Shown piece by piece: positions 12,407 through 24,294 of a stretch of DNA of 64,000 bases. Positions within the stretch are counted from its first letter, which is position 1, and each line of letters begins with the position of its first letter. Source of the stretch: Parasponia andersonii (lineage: Eukaryota; Streptophyta; Magnoliopsida; Rosales; Cannabaceae). The DNA lies in assembly GCA_002914805.1 (NCBI GenBank), contig JXTB01000006.1, forward strand, positions 1,146,322 to 1,210,321, given 5' to 3'. Position numbers and translations under genes: made by a program. Below the pieces are notes generated by a model. The model had not been told where the DNA came from and did not search any database. It saw nothing but the letters and a program-made list of their open reading frames with translations.

Positions 12407-15400
12407 TCACAATACAACTTCTGACTGAAGGTCAAATAAATGAGGGTACTTTTCGTACATCTCTATCTCAAATTCCCAAGTAGCCTCGTCTTTGTTGTGA
12501 TGTTCCCAAAGTACCTTGACAAGTGAAATCTCTCTGTTGTGAAGCACCTTCAACTCTCTAGCCAACAAACGAACAGGCTGCTCTTCATAGGACACATCTT
12601 CTTGGATCGGTACATGCACGTATTGAATAACATGAGATGGGTCTGGCGTGTACTTCTTCAACATCGACACGTGAAACACATTATGCACGTGAGCCAACTG
12701 TATTGGTAGATTCAAGCGATACGCCACTAGTCTAATTCTCTCAATGACCTCAAAGGGACCAATATACCTTGGAGCAAGCTTACCCTTAACCCCAAATCTT
12801 GTCACACCACACCTTGGAGTCACTTTCAAGAATACGGAATCACCAGTATCAAACTCTACTTCACGCCTTTTCGGGTCAGCATAACTCTTCTGGCGACTCT
12901 GAATCTTTTTGAGTCTCTATTGGATATCATTGATCTTCTTAGTAGTCTCTTCAATCAGTTCAGGTCCAAGAGTAACACGCTCTTCGGGTTCTGTTTAACA
13001 TAAAGGCGACCTACACGGCCTTACATACAACACTTCACATGGAGTCACACCCACACTAGTCTGGTAACTGTTATTGTAAGCAAATTCCACCAAAGAAAGA
13101 TAATCATCCCAGTTTCCACCAAAGTCCAGTATGCAACAACGTAGCATGTCCTCAAGAATCTGAATGGTCCTTTCAAACTGACTATCTGACTTCGGATGGT
13201 GAGCCGTACAGATATCCAACTGCGTACCCAATGCTTTCTGTATAGTTCTCCAAAACTTAGAAGTAAACTTTAGATCTCTGTCAGAGACTATGTTTGAAGG
13301 CATACCATGCAAGCATATGATGTTCTCCATATACAGTCTACTGAGCTTAGTAAGTGAGTAGTCCATCCAGATCGGTATAAAGTGAGTACTCTTCATCAAC
13401 TGATCGACTACCACCCAAACTGCGTCATTCTTTCTCAAGATCTTTGGCAAATGGGTCAGAAATCCATCGTGATCTTGTCCCACTTCCATTCCGGAATTGG
13501 CAACAGCTGAAATAATCCATCTGGCCTCTGGTGTTCAGCCTTGACTTGCTGACAAATCAAACACTTAACCATAAAGGTAGCTACCTCCTTCTTCACACCT
13601 TTCCACCAATACTGCCGCTTCAAGTCTCGGTACATCTTGGTACTACCCGGATGTACTACGAATCTTGATTTGTGAGACTCAGTTAGAATGATTTCTTGAA
13701 GATTAGGGTCATTATCTACTGCCAACTTCCCACTGAAAAGCAAAAACCCTTCTCTGTTAGTGCTCCAACCATCTAACTGTTCACCATTCTGAAGTCAATT
13801 CCAAATTATCCTCAACTCCCTGTCTTGCCACTGACTCTGCTGGATAGTCTGGAGAAGTGATGGTGAAATCACAATGTTGCTCAGGTAAGCAACACCTTCA
13901 TTCTCGAAGTACTGCAAGTTGTAGTCACCAATCTCAACTCAGTTCCTCCAATCTTCAAACAATAGTATAGCTAGTGCACCATGAGGCTTCCTACTCAGTG
14001 CATCAGCTACAACATTGGCCTTACTAGGATGAAACTGTAGGTCGAAGTCATAATCCTCCATATACTCAACCCATCTTCGCTGTCTCAAGCTTAGATCCTT
14101 CTGGGTAAAAAGATACTTCAAACTCTTATGATCGGAGAATAAGTCAAACTTCACACTATACAAGTAACATCGCCAAATCTTTAAGGCAAAGATCACTGTT
14201 GCAAGCTCCAGATCATGGATGGGTTAGTTCCTTTTATGTGGCTTCAATTGACGAGAAGAATAAGTCACAACTCGACCATTCTGCATCAAGACACATCCCA
14301 AATCTGTCTTTGAAGCATCGGTATACACCACCTAAGGCTCGTTACTGTCAGGAACAATAAGAACAGGTGTGGTGGTTAAACTCTGCTTCAACCTGACAAA
14401 AGCTTCTTCACTTTCGTGATCCCAAACAAACTTAACATCCTTCCTGGTCAACTTCATCAAAGGCAAAGCAATTCTCAAGAAATCTTACACAAACCGGCGG
14501 TAGTAGCTAGCCAAACTGAGGAAACTACGTACCTCCGTCACATTTTTCGGTCTTTCCCATTCCAAGATAGGTTCGATCTTAGCGGGATTGATTGAAATAC
14601 CTCTGTGAGAAATCACATGGCCCAAGAACTTCACTTCTGACATCGAAAAGTCACACTTCGATTTCTTGGCATACAACCAATGATCTCTCAAGGTCTTATG
14701 TATTATTATCCCTAGATGTTCGGCATGCTCTTCTCGAGTCTTGGAATACAGCAGGATGTCATCGATGAACACAACCACAAACGATCCAAAAACGGCCTAA
14801 AAATCTGATTCATGAGATCCATAAATGCTACGGGAGTATTCGTTAAACCAAACGGCATCACCAGAAACTCAAAGTGACCATATCGGGTTCTGAATACTGT
14901 TTTCGGTATATCATCATCTCTTATCTTCAATTGATGATAACCAGATCTCAAATCGATCTTGGAAAAGAACCTTGAACCACCGAGGTGATCAAACAACTCA
15001 TCTATCATTGGCAAAGGATACTTGTTCTTCATTGTCAACTGATTCAACTTCCTGTAATCCACACAAAGTCTCAACGAACCATCAACTTTCTTCGCAAACG
15101 AAACAGGAGCACTCCAAGGAGAAGTGTTACTGCGAATAAATCCCTTAGAAAGCATATCATCCAACTATTCTCTTAATTCTTCCATCTCAGCAGGCGCCAT
15201 GCGATAGGCTGGAATAGAAACTGGCTGAGCTCTAGGAACTAGTTCAATACAGAACTCGATCTTCCTATAAGGTGGTAACCCCGGTAACCTCGGTAAGTCT
15301 TCATGAAACACCTCCGAATACTCACACACCACTGGAATCCATGGGTCTTGATCGTCTGTTCTCACCTCGCCATTAATGCCAAATAAGTTCCCATAACTCT

Positions 15401-15635
15401 CAAGTTTCTTCCTTCCACCCATGCACGCTTTCAGAATAGAATTAGGCTTCAACGGACTCATCCTAGCTTGATAGACAATAGGATATCCATCAGTAGGAAA
15501 AAGAGTCACCCGCTTCGTACGACAGTCCACAATTGCTCGATATTTCGACAACCAATCCATACCGAGTATTACGTTGTACTGTCCCATCGGCAAATATAGC
15601 ATTGAATATAGTCTGCACCTTTCCCAATTTCTCAA
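12407..15635 (-). pseudogene. Gypsy pol (protease-RT-RNaseH-integrase-chromodomain), frameshifted
   Basis: Broken fragments in order along the minus strand. 15635-15165: retropepsin end with NVILGMDWLSKYRAIVDC and the linker to RT. 15164-14712: RT fingers/palm with [19 protein letters not shown]. 14778-14485: RT palm with [11 protein letters not shown]; the FIDD box stands for the usual YxDD, and the frame changes near 14,780. 14196-13939: RNase H with [14 protein letters not shown] and the end ADALSR. 13743-13456: integrase zinc-binding module with CLICQQVKAEHQ. 13489-12995: integrase core with NIVSDRDLKFTSKFW. 12829-12407: C-terminal integrase with GPFEVIERI and a chromodomain-like segment ([16 protein letters not shown]). 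No intact pol frame remains, so it is not functional as read. Confidence 0.9.
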
Positions 15636-15639
15636 TCAT

Positions 15640-17244
15640 GTTCACTTTCTTTAGAATGTTCAATGAAATCTGTTTCTTCTTCAGAAGAATATTACTTTGA
15701 TAATAGGTTGATATCATCAACAATGTCTCCGAATAATTCTTTTGTTTCTATATATTTTGGATTTTTTTTTGTGATCTTCAATGTACCAGGATTCATAATC
15801 CGATGATTTTTTTTCTTCGTAGTTTGGTACCTCTATGGATACAATAGAATATATGTTCTCCGTATCAGAGATATTATCTCCATCAATATTGATTAGATTC
15901 ATATTGATTTCACATATATCTGGGATTCTTTGTTCATCATGTTATGTTTTTATAGACATGTTGAATTTAGATGACCAGGCTGATTAAACGTGTAACACTT
16001 TAATGTGCCCTGATATGAATGAGATGGGTTATATTTCCTCATGTGTCTTCCTTTCGTTAAGAAAGACTTTTTTGCATTAGATTTTCTGATAGTATAATGC
16101 TTTTTATACCCTTTCTTCTTATACTTTCTATGAGAAGAAATATGTTTGTCATTATACTTTCTATGTTTTTTCAATTTAGATTTTTCCAATCCATATAAGA
16201 CTGGGCCATAAATGTGCTTGCAATAGTTATGCGAGCTATTTTTGATTTGTTTAGATATTCAGATAGCAGCACATTTCTTTTGAAGTTTCTTCATGATAAA
16301 TATAATTCTGCTACTGATATTTTTGAATTAATTTTTCCCTATATAGGGATATGAACTTTTCCAGGCTTTATGGATTTCTTTTCCCAATACTCCTAGTCGT
16401 TTTATGAACAATCGTTCACTAATAGCTTCGTCATAAAATGGGCCTGCTATGGATGCATAATTGTAATAATCTAGAAGGAAATACACAATGTATATAAAAT
16501 CCTCAATGGATAGCTATTCAAGTTGCTTTATTGCATTTTCTTATTGGATAATTGAACCAATATTTGGGTCTTCAGCTGTGATAATAGCTGAGACCTGATT
16601 GACAAAATTGTAAGGATTAACTCATCTATTAACAAGATTTTGGACTTATGTAGGAAATTCTTCCTTCCATCTTTCCCAATTGACTTTTGTAGATGGACCA
16701 AGATATGTTTATAGGTATTTAATCATATCCACGTGGTCTTGGTGATTGAATTCTTTTTTAATATAACTATTTACGATGGAATTTTTATGATATAACTCTT
16801 TGATTTTCTGATTATTTGTATGAATGAGATCTTTCAGAAAATCAAGATTATTTTTTATCATATGGAAATTCCTTTCGGAATTTAATAACTTTTCCTCAAT
16901 TTTTTGATATATTTGATGAGGAATAATAGATTTTTGTTCTCTGATAAGAGATATTATCCTTTTATCATTATATAACAATGTTCATTAAAATTGATTATCA
17001 GAGCAATTATAGTGTTATATTGTTTATGTTCGAGATTATGAAGATCATGTTTGTAATTTCCTTCAAAGTTGCAAACAATTTTCTTCTTGCCATCGTTATA
17101 TTGATGTATTCTATCAATTGGCAAGTCAAGATATTCGAGATATCTTTCTTGTGATTTATCTTTTATAAATTTGAATTGATGTATTATATATATAGACACT
17201 AATCTAGTAGGTATTTTTTTTGTCATTAGATCATCATCTATCAT
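15640..17244 (-). pseudogene. Endogenous caulimovirid (plant pararetrovirus) coat-protein region, decayed
   Basis: Minus-strand fragments resemble the capsid region of Caulimoviridae of the florendovirus/petuvirus kind. 17244-16954 and 16978-16709 are Lys/Ile/Asn-rich N-terminal parts. 16709-16220 carries a capsid-core-like stretch with several stops (for example WERWKEEFPT and NPYNFVNQ). 16189-15950 is a strongly basic Lys/Arg/His-rich tract ending in a zinc-knuckle relic, CYTFNQPGHLNSTC, where one of the expected Cys is Phe. 15902-15717 is an acidic tail (ISDTENIYSIVS). Movement protein and a viral RT were not found, so only a piece of the genome is present. Multiple stops and frame changes make it inactive. 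A Lys-rich retrotransposon gag is the alternative, but the basic tract, knuckle and acidic tail order favours the viral origin. Confidence 0.65.
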
Positions 17245-17590
17245 CTAATGGTGATCTAATGGTTATAATAAGGTGCATGGAAAGACTTGCATTATTATAC
17301 CCAAAACTAATCATATACAATACCACATTGATAGGATATAAGCATTGTATATAACTAGGCGCTAGAGATTTATAAGACATGTCGACAACCACAACATATA
17401 GTGAGATTAAAACAAGATGCCTCTATTCAAAGAAATGTCACCCATCAAAGATAAGTATGTGTGTACATATCATAATAAAACGGTGATAAAGATTCAATGA
17501 TATGCATGTATTTTATCCAAAAATAAAAACATAAGCAATCCATATTAAAACAACATGTCCATAATACATTAAAAAAAGGATGGTGAACTC
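17245..17590. other. Spacer between pararetrovirus remnant and copia element
   Basis: AT-rich, no open frame. Just beyond the copia RNase H stop the minus strand reads TTTAGTGGGAGTTCACC, a plausible polypurine tract, so this stretch could be a 3' LTR remnant. However it does not visibly match the LTR-like sequence above 24,295, so no 3' LTR is called. Confidence 0.4.
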
Positions 17591-17608
17591 CCACTAAAGA
17601 AAAGAAAA

Positions 17609-18932
17609 TTAGGCTCTTAACACTCCCATGCAGGATACATGTTCTTGAAACACAAATATAGGTAAGCCTTTCGTTAGTGAGTCTACCAACATGCTTGTTG
17701 TAGGTGTGTATTCAACAGTGATGAGGGATTCTGTAACTTTCTCTTTAGCAAAATAGAACTTGATACCGATATGTTTGGAGCGCGTAGTACTCTTAGTATT
17801 ATTAGAGAAAGATACAGCTGCAGAATTATCACAATATAATTTCAACAGCCTTGAAATAGAGTAAACCACTCATAAAGCTGAAATGAAGTTCCGCAGCCAT
17901 ATTGCCTGATATGTCGTGTCATAACACGCCATATATTCTGCCTCTATAGTTGAGAAAGCTGTTAATGTTTGTTTAACACTTTTCCAGGAAACAGCTCCTC
18001 CAGCCCTCATGTAGATGTATCCAGAAGTGGATCTTTTGTCATCTATGTAGCCTATGTAATCGGCATAATAGAATCTAACTATATCAAAAGTATTGGTTCG
18101 CCGATAAGTCAACATATGATCCTTGGTACCTTGAAGGTGTCTTTAAACTTCTTAGCCACCTTCCAATGGCTAAGTCCAGGATCACTTAAGTACCTATCAA
18201 GCACACTCACAAAAAAAGAAATATCAGGGCGTGTGTATACTGCTACCAATAACAGATGCATAAGGGACTAATTTCATTTGACCTCTCTCATCATCATTCT
18301 GAGGACTTTGAGCCTTTGAGAATTTGTCACCCTTCACAATAGGTGCTTTCCCAGGAGAACAAGATTGCATATTGAACCTTTTCAAAACTCGATCAATATA
18401 GATTCTCTGAGACAATCAAAGAATGCAATTGTTCCTATCATGAAGGATCTAAATGCCCAAGACATACGATGCTTCACCAAGATCCTTCATATTAAAATCA
18501 TTGGACAACAATCGTTCGTTTCATATAGTAGGTCAATATCATTAGATGCGAGCAGAATGTCATCAACATATAAGACAAGAAAAATGTAACTATTCCCAAT
18601 GACCTTCATGTATATGTATTGATCAACCACATTCTCCTTGAAGCCATTAGCAGTGACAATTTTATCAAACTTAAGATACCACTGTCTTGAAACTTGTTTC
18701 AATCCATAGTTGGATTTTGTAGCTTGCACACCATATGTTCTTTACCAGTCACTTCAGAACCTGTAGGTTGAGTCATTAGACATCTTCATTCAAATCACCA
18801 TTCAAGAAAGTAGTTCTCATATCCATTTGATGAAGTTCCAAGTCAAAATGAGTTACAATGGCCATTATGATTCGAAAAGAGTCTTTAATGGAAACAAGTG
18901 AGAAAGTTTCTTTGTAGTCAATGCCTTCTCTT
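17609..18932 (-). pseudogene. Copia pol, distal part: RT C-terminus and RNase H
   Basis: Fragments on the minus strand: 18729-18487 with LVLYVDDILLASND, the YVDD active-site box of copia RT; 18415-18224 with QRIYIDRVLKRFNMQSC; 18115-17870 with RSTSGYIYMRAGGAVSWKS and AEYMA of RNase H; 17869-17609 with CDNSAAVSFSNN and the C-terminal EHVSCMGVLRA. Frames shift between fragments. The upstream edge EGIDYKETFS continues, after removing the nested LTR, into KGFSQR at 20.27 kb. Confidence 0.88.
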
Positions 18933-20260
18933 TGTTGTCCTAAAAATAGCTAACCCAAGAGGGGGGGTTTTAAGACTTTTACAAACTTTTTGAATAAAGT
19001 AAATAGATTGAGTAAATAATGAATGAGGCAATTAAAGATAGCAAATAAATAAGCACAATATCAAAGTAAACAAATTAAAGAGAAAATAATAGAGAAATGC
19101 AAACGCTATTTTTACGAGGTTCGACAAACACGACGGTTTGCCTACCTCCTCTCTCCGTAACTTGGTTAGAGCTTTCCACTATCAGATCAAAATTATGGGC
19201 TTGACCGACCCCTTGTACGATCCGAAGTGATTTCTTCTTAGGCACACCCACGCCTTTACAATAGTCTTGGATCCGGCTCTATTGCGCCTATACCGTGTCA
19301 ACCTCACCTATACCGGGTTATTTATAACTCCGGTGCCAACCTCACCTCTTAATAATATTTTTATGAAAATACTAGTGAACACTCACTCAAAGAATCATCT
19401 CTCAAGGAAATAATATAAGATAAGCTTAGGTGATTTGAAAACAATGCACAAATGATGCTCTAGGAATGGCTCAAATAGATTTAAAAGTTATAGTTAAGTA
19501 AAAGAGAGCTCTTGCACTTAGAAACTGATTGGGTATCAATATAGGTTCGTATTCTCACTATCTAAGTCATCAAACTTGGTTCTATTTAAAGGCATCTTTA
19601 AAAACTAGCCATTTTCGTCCGTTGGTATCTTACTGCCAGAATTTTGGTCAACTGAAAATATTTTTGGTTAACCAAAAAACTAGTCGTTGGAGTCCGAAAT
19701 GCCAGTTCAGCTCCAACGGCCATTTTTGGCCTTTATTTTGGTCGACCAAGCCTCGTCGACCAAAATCAGTCAAAAACAAATGATTTTTTTGTTTCTTTGA
19801 ACTAATTTGGTCGTTCTTTAAACTTCATTTTTCAAGACATTTTTAATTTTAAGAAAATGTACTTTTGAGAATATTTAGGCTAGATTAGAAATGATATTTT
19901 TTTTCAAACAATCAATGGATTTAAAGTTTAGCTAATTCTTCGAAGATTTGTTTGAAAAATCATTTGAAAGATTTTTGAGTCATATCAAAGAGAATATTTT
20001 GTGCAATGCAATAAATCAAGTACAAGACAAGGAAATAAATTTTAACCTATTTAGACTTGGTCTTGAATCTTGATTCTTCACATTTATCTTCATCCTTCGA
20101 GATTTATGAAGGATGCTCTATTCTTGAGAACTTCATTTCTTGAGTTTCATTAATTTCTTTTTTAACTTCAAAACTACAAACTCAAGCCAGTTATTAGTAA
20201 CTAAATCACATGTTTGTTATTATCAAAATAAGATAAGATTGAAAGCCACATAGATCAACA
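18933..20260. mobile_element. Solo LTR nested in the copia RT, 1,328 bp, 5 bp target duplication
   Basis: The insert begins TGTTGTCCTAAAAATAGC and ends GATCAACA, so it has the TG...CA termini and a 5 bp inverted end (TGTTG/CAACA). It is flanked by the direct repeat CTCTT at 18,928-18,932 and 20,261-20,265. Removing the insert and one CTCTT restores a copia RT reading through the conserved motif. No internal gag/pol or primer site is present, so it is a solo LTR. The start, with its CCCAAGAGGGGGGG run, resembles LTRs of large copia elements (SIRE/Maximus type), but the family and orientation are not proven. Confidence 0.85.
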
Positions 20261-20265
20261 CTCTT

Positions 20266-22130
20266 TGGCTAAAACCTTTAGCCACTAGCCTCACTTTGAA
20301 CCTTTCCACTTGACCTTGGAGTCCTGCTTAGTTTTAAATACCTACTTGCATCCAATAGGTCTACAACGTAATTCGATTGAGTCCCACGCTCTATTTTGAG
20401 ACATGGAGTCTATCTCATCCTTCATGAAATCTATCCAAAACATAAATTGAGAACTAGAACAAGCTTCTTGGTATGTTACTGGGTCTAGAGTATCACCAAC
20501 ATCAAATTCATGTTCCTGCAAATAAATAATGCAGTCATCAGGGACTGCAAGTCTACAAACTCTCTATGATCTTCTCAAAACATCTCTATCACTAGTATCT
20601 GGAATATCTTTAGCTGCTTGATTATCAGGTTTAGTATGAGTGTCTATTTGTTCCTGACCATCAGTAGGACCAAGGATTGGAGCGGAAACGACTGGTACAG
20701 GGACAAGAATAAGTTCTTCCCTGAATACAATTTCTCTTGGTCCTCCATTTGCGCAAGTATCATTCTCAAAATAGACAGCTTTATCTGATTCAATGACTCT
20801 AGTAGTGTGAGATGGGCTATAAAATCTGGAACCTCTTGACCCTATACAGTAACCGATCAAGAAACCACTAATAGTCTTGGGATCAAGTTTCTTAGATTCT
20901 GGGTTATAGGGTCTCACCTCTGCTTTTCATCCCCAAACATGAAAATGACACAAACTTGGTCTTTTATTTGACCACATCTCATATGATGTCTTTGGGACAG
21001 ACTTACTTGGCACTTGATTCAACATATAAGCTGCAGTCTTTAAGGCCTCATCCCATAAAAATTCTGGCAATGAAGAATGGATCAACGTATATTTCACTAT
21101 ATCAATGAGTGCACGGTTTCTTCTCTCAGCAATACCATTCTGTTGGGGAGTTCCCGATATTGTGTATGAAGCATGAATACCACATTCCTGTAAATACCTT
21201 GCAAAAGGCCCAGGGTTACGTCTAGTGTCACCATGTCTACCACAATACTCACCACCTCTATCAGAATTGACTGTCTTAATTTTCTTCTTCTTTTGAAGCT
21301 CTACTTTAGCTTTAAAGGCTTCCAATGAATTAGACTTCTCATGAATCAATTCAACATGACTATAGCGGGAAAAATCATCAATAAAAGTGATAAAGTACCT
21401 GTAACCACCCATAGTTGGAGGTGTGAACGGCCCACAAATGTCAGTATGAATCTTTTCCAACACATCCACACACCTATCAGTTTTACTCTTTCTAACTTTG
21501 ACAGTAAACTTTCCTTTTATGCAATCAACACACGTATGGAAATCTATAAAATCAAGATTCTGAAGTATACTATCCTTTACCATTCTTTCCATTCTATGTC
21601 TAGAAATGTGACCCAATCGATAATGCCACAACATGGAAGATTTCTCATCAGATCTCAACCGTTTAGAATCAATAACAGTGTTAAGAGAAGAAGAAGCAAT
21701 GGTGAAATCATTCAGATCAAGTTTATACAAGTTACCACATAAAGTTCCATTTTCCAACAAAAGAGAGTCACGGTACAAATTAACTTTTCAATTTCCAAAA
21801 AAAAAACTAAAACTGGATCTATCTAAAATAGATACAGAAATCAAGTTCCTCCTAATCGAAGGTATGTAAGCAACTTCATGCAATTCCAAAAAATTTCCAG
21901 TAGTTAGTTGTAGTCTGACTATCCCCAAAAAATTGACTTCGACATTGGTACCGTCTCCCATGTACACATACTACTCCAAACTAGTTGGATTCTTTCTGTT
22001 TGTCACTGCTTGTAATGAATTAGTAACATGAATTGTAGCACCAGTGTCTAACCACCAAGTATTTGAGGTACATCAACTATGTTGGATTCTAAACAAACCA
22101 TAACCAAACAAGTACCTTTCTTTGCAAAGG
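20266..22130 (-). pseudogene. Copia pol, proximal part: protease, integrase, RT N-terminus
   Basis: Minus-strand order: protease motif WWLDTGATIHVTN near 22,057-22,018; GAG-pre-integrase block 21,778-21,500 with [18 protein letters not shown] and [10 protein letters not shown]; integrase core from about 21,470 with [25 protein letters not shown] and [18 protein letters not shown]; post-integrase linker 20,917-20,564 with GFLIGYCIGSRGSRFYSP. The early RT follows to 20,266, where the nested LTR interrupts it. The integrase frame 21,778-20,927 is open for 283 codons, the least decayed part of the element. A stop separates it from the next frame. Confidence 0.88.
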
Positions 22131-22134
22131 AAGC

Positions 22135-22971
22135 CTAAAGCTTATGGCAATCTACTTTCTTATGCCCAAACTTGTGACAGTAGTCGCAAGTTCTCTTAAA
22201 CCCTTCCACCTTAGTTCTATCAGAAGATGTAGTGGCTTTTATAACAATGCCAACTTTCTTGAATTGTCACTTACCAATACCTTTCTTGAAGAAATTCTTC
22301 CTTTTCTGATTAGGCCTATCTTTGGTAGTCGTCAAAGAGACAGAATGCGCTTTTCTGGGTTTTATGTCATCTTCCTCTTTGGTAAGGATGGCTATCATCT
22401 CACTTACACTCCATGCTTTCTCGTGAGCATTGTAGTTTGACCTAATCGAGTCAAATTGAGAAGGAAGATATCTCATTATGTGTCATACCAGAAAATCATC
22501 ACCAAAATTCATGCCCATTCCCTTCAACTTCTAGAAGAAAGATTCAAGAGTCACAACATGGTTTCTAATGCCACTAACTCTATCATAGTCAGTGGTGTGG
22601 AGCAAATTCAAGTAGTGTTCCTTTTCAAACTTTGCAAATTTCACATTTTTCTTAGCAATTTCTGCAAGAAGTTCTTTAGCAGTTTTAGTCTCAGGAATAC
22701 TATCACGAATCGATTCTTCCATGTGGTACCTTATGATCATCAAACAACAGCGATTTGAGTGTTGCCACTCATTGTAAAACTTCTTGACACTATCAGAAGA
22801 TGAATCATCAAGTTTTGAAGGCTCTTCAACTGTCAAGACTAGGTCCTCTTTCATAATAGCCAAATTCAATGTGAGAGATGCAGTCCATTGCTTGTAATTA
22901 GTCTCATTTAGCATCAGAATGGTAGAAAGTCTAGGATTGCTCAAAGCTGAAGCAAACAAGAAGAGCGTCAA
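22135..22971 (-). pseudogene. Copia gag with CCHC zinc knuckle
   Basis: Minus strand. 22,971-22,531 encodes a UBN2-type gag with LNETNYKQWTASLTLNLAIM near the N-terminus. After a stop the frame continues at 22,476-22,267 with MRYLPSQFDSIRSNYN. A zinc knuckle of the form CX2CX4HX4C (CDYCHKFGHKKVDC) lies at 22,188-22,147. The capsid protein would package the retrotransposon RNA. Two or more stops break it. Confidence 0.85.
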
Positions 22972-24277
22972 CCATCATTATGCATGTTAAAGAACAAAAT
23001 CATGCAATTTGTGCTCTTTCCTCAATTATTTTAATGATCCAAAGCAATTATGCGATCATTATGTGCTAAAGTCCCTTGAGCAAGGACTCATTCGCAAGTA
23101 AGGGCAATTCATAAATATTCAATATCACAACCAAATGCATTTACTATCTATCGATAGGATAGAATGAATTAGGCAATTTATGATATTAAATATAGTCCCT
23201 TCATCATTCTAAGCATCCTACCAAATAATTAAATTATCGATAGGATACTTTAATTATCTGTATGGACCTTAATGATTCTATATATTATCAAAAATTAGAT
23301 AAATAATAACAATAATAAAATATCCAACAACATCAAAATGCTCAAACCTAAGACAGGTCAGCTCATAAGCATTCATCATTATTAATACACAAAATAATAT
23401 TATGCCATAATAGAATTATGAGAGAGAAAAGATCACAAATAAAAGCATAAATATCTCGGAAAAATTGTGTTTAGTCAGTAAAATATATAGAAAAGGGAAA
23501 ATGGAGCAAATTGATAAAATTTGGGAGAAAAACGACCTTACATGTGCCTTGTACATTTATTTATTTATTTTTTTATATGTATAAAATTGGGCTAAACAAA
23601 ACGATATGTCGTTTCTGGAAAACGACGAACGATAGCTAACAAAACGACGAGTCGTTTCACTAAAGTGACAGGCGACAACACCAAGTAAAACGACATGTCG
23701 TTTTTTTGAGGAAACAAAACGATGTGTCGTTTTTACTAAACGACAGACGACATTAAGCCCAAAATGACGTGTCGTTTCTGTTAAACGACAAACGACACTT
23801 AACCAAAAATACAAGTTGTTTTCATGACAGATGAAAAATGACGTCGTTTTCTGTCGTCACTGTCACCCAGTTTCTGCAATTCGGATCAATCGGATCCGCG
23901 CGACCCGACCTGTTGAAATCACTCTCCAGTGCTTTGTTTTAGACATTCTTGGTGGGGTTTTGTTCCATATTTAATTTCCTTTGGTTTTATGACATTTTTA
24001 TATGGCAAAATGAAGCACAAAAATGATAAATAAAAAACGACATAGTAACGATCATTTTCAAGAAAAAAATAAGTTTTGAAAAACTGAATAAAACTGGCCA
24101 AAACGGCACAGATATAATCACTACATCACATATTAGCCATTAAAGGGTTAAAATGTTGATTGTTAGACCAAGAAAAAAATTCGGAACATTAACATATATA
24201 AAAAATAAATCCGAAAAAAAAAGTTCTGAAAATTTTTAAAATAACAACCAACAAATAGCTCTAAGTTGAATGGGTTA
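22972..24277 (-). other. Copia leader between primer site and gag
   Basis: About 1.3 kb, AT-rich, without coding potential. It contains the palindrome array at 23.6-23.85 kb. This is the region that would be the 5' untranslated leader of the element's RNA. Confidence 0.6.
23598..23850. repeat. Array of six near-palindromes, AAACGACATGTCGTTT type
   Basis: Variants of a 16-17 bp palindrome occur at 23598-23614, 23641-23657, 23687-23703, 23716-23732, 23761-23777 and 23834-23850. The copy at 23,687 is a perfect palindrome. Spacing is irregular (about 13-57 bp between copies), and half-sites (ACGAC, GTCGT) fill parts of the spacers. It lies in the copia leader and is not explained by coding sequence. 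Confidence 0.85.
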
Positions 24278-24289
24278 GATCTGATACCA
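24278..24289 (-). promoter_or_regulatory. Primer binding site of the copia element (initiator tRNA-Met type)
   Basis: The minus strand reads TGGTATCAGATC, matching the 3' end complement of plant initiator tRNA-Met that many copia elements use. It lies 5 nt from the TACA end of the presumed 5' LTR at 24,295. Confidence 0.8.
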
Positions 24290-24294
24290 ATTAT

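Larger units (their letters stand above)
10158..15635 (-). mobile_element. Ty3/gypsy chromovirus retrotransposon, truncated at its 5' side
   Basis: Minus-strand order is protease C-terminus, reverse transcriptase, RNase H, integrase, chromodomain-like tail, polypurine tract and 3' LTR. No gag, primer binding site or 5' LTR is present: upstream of about 15,600 the sequence turns into pararetrovirus-like coat-protein remnants. The domain order (integrase last, chromodomain-like tail) places it among chromoviruses, probably the Tekay/Del clade. Several frameshifts and in-frame stops make it non-autonomous. A diverged copy of its LTR lies at 36.2-38.3 kb in the opposite orientation. Confidence 0.85.

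Noticed and set aside
17245-17590. 3' LTR of the copia element
   Set aside because: The position is right, but the sequence does not match the presumed 5' LTR above 24,295, so it is left uncalled.
19529-19783. 84-codon plus-strand frame
   Set aside because: Lies inside the nested solo LTR, with no recognisable protein and no LTR known to encode one here.
21341-21742. 133-codon plus-strand frame
   Set aside because: Antisense shadow of the copia integrase.
23598-23850. CRISPR-like array
   Set aside because: The repeats are short palindromes with irregular spacers in a plant retrotransposon leader; no cas genes, and not a prokaryotic context.
24278-24289. Partial tRNA-Met gene
   Set aside because: Only the 3'-end complement is present, next to an LTR edge: it is a primer binding site. 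The same applies at 58,496 and 63,511.
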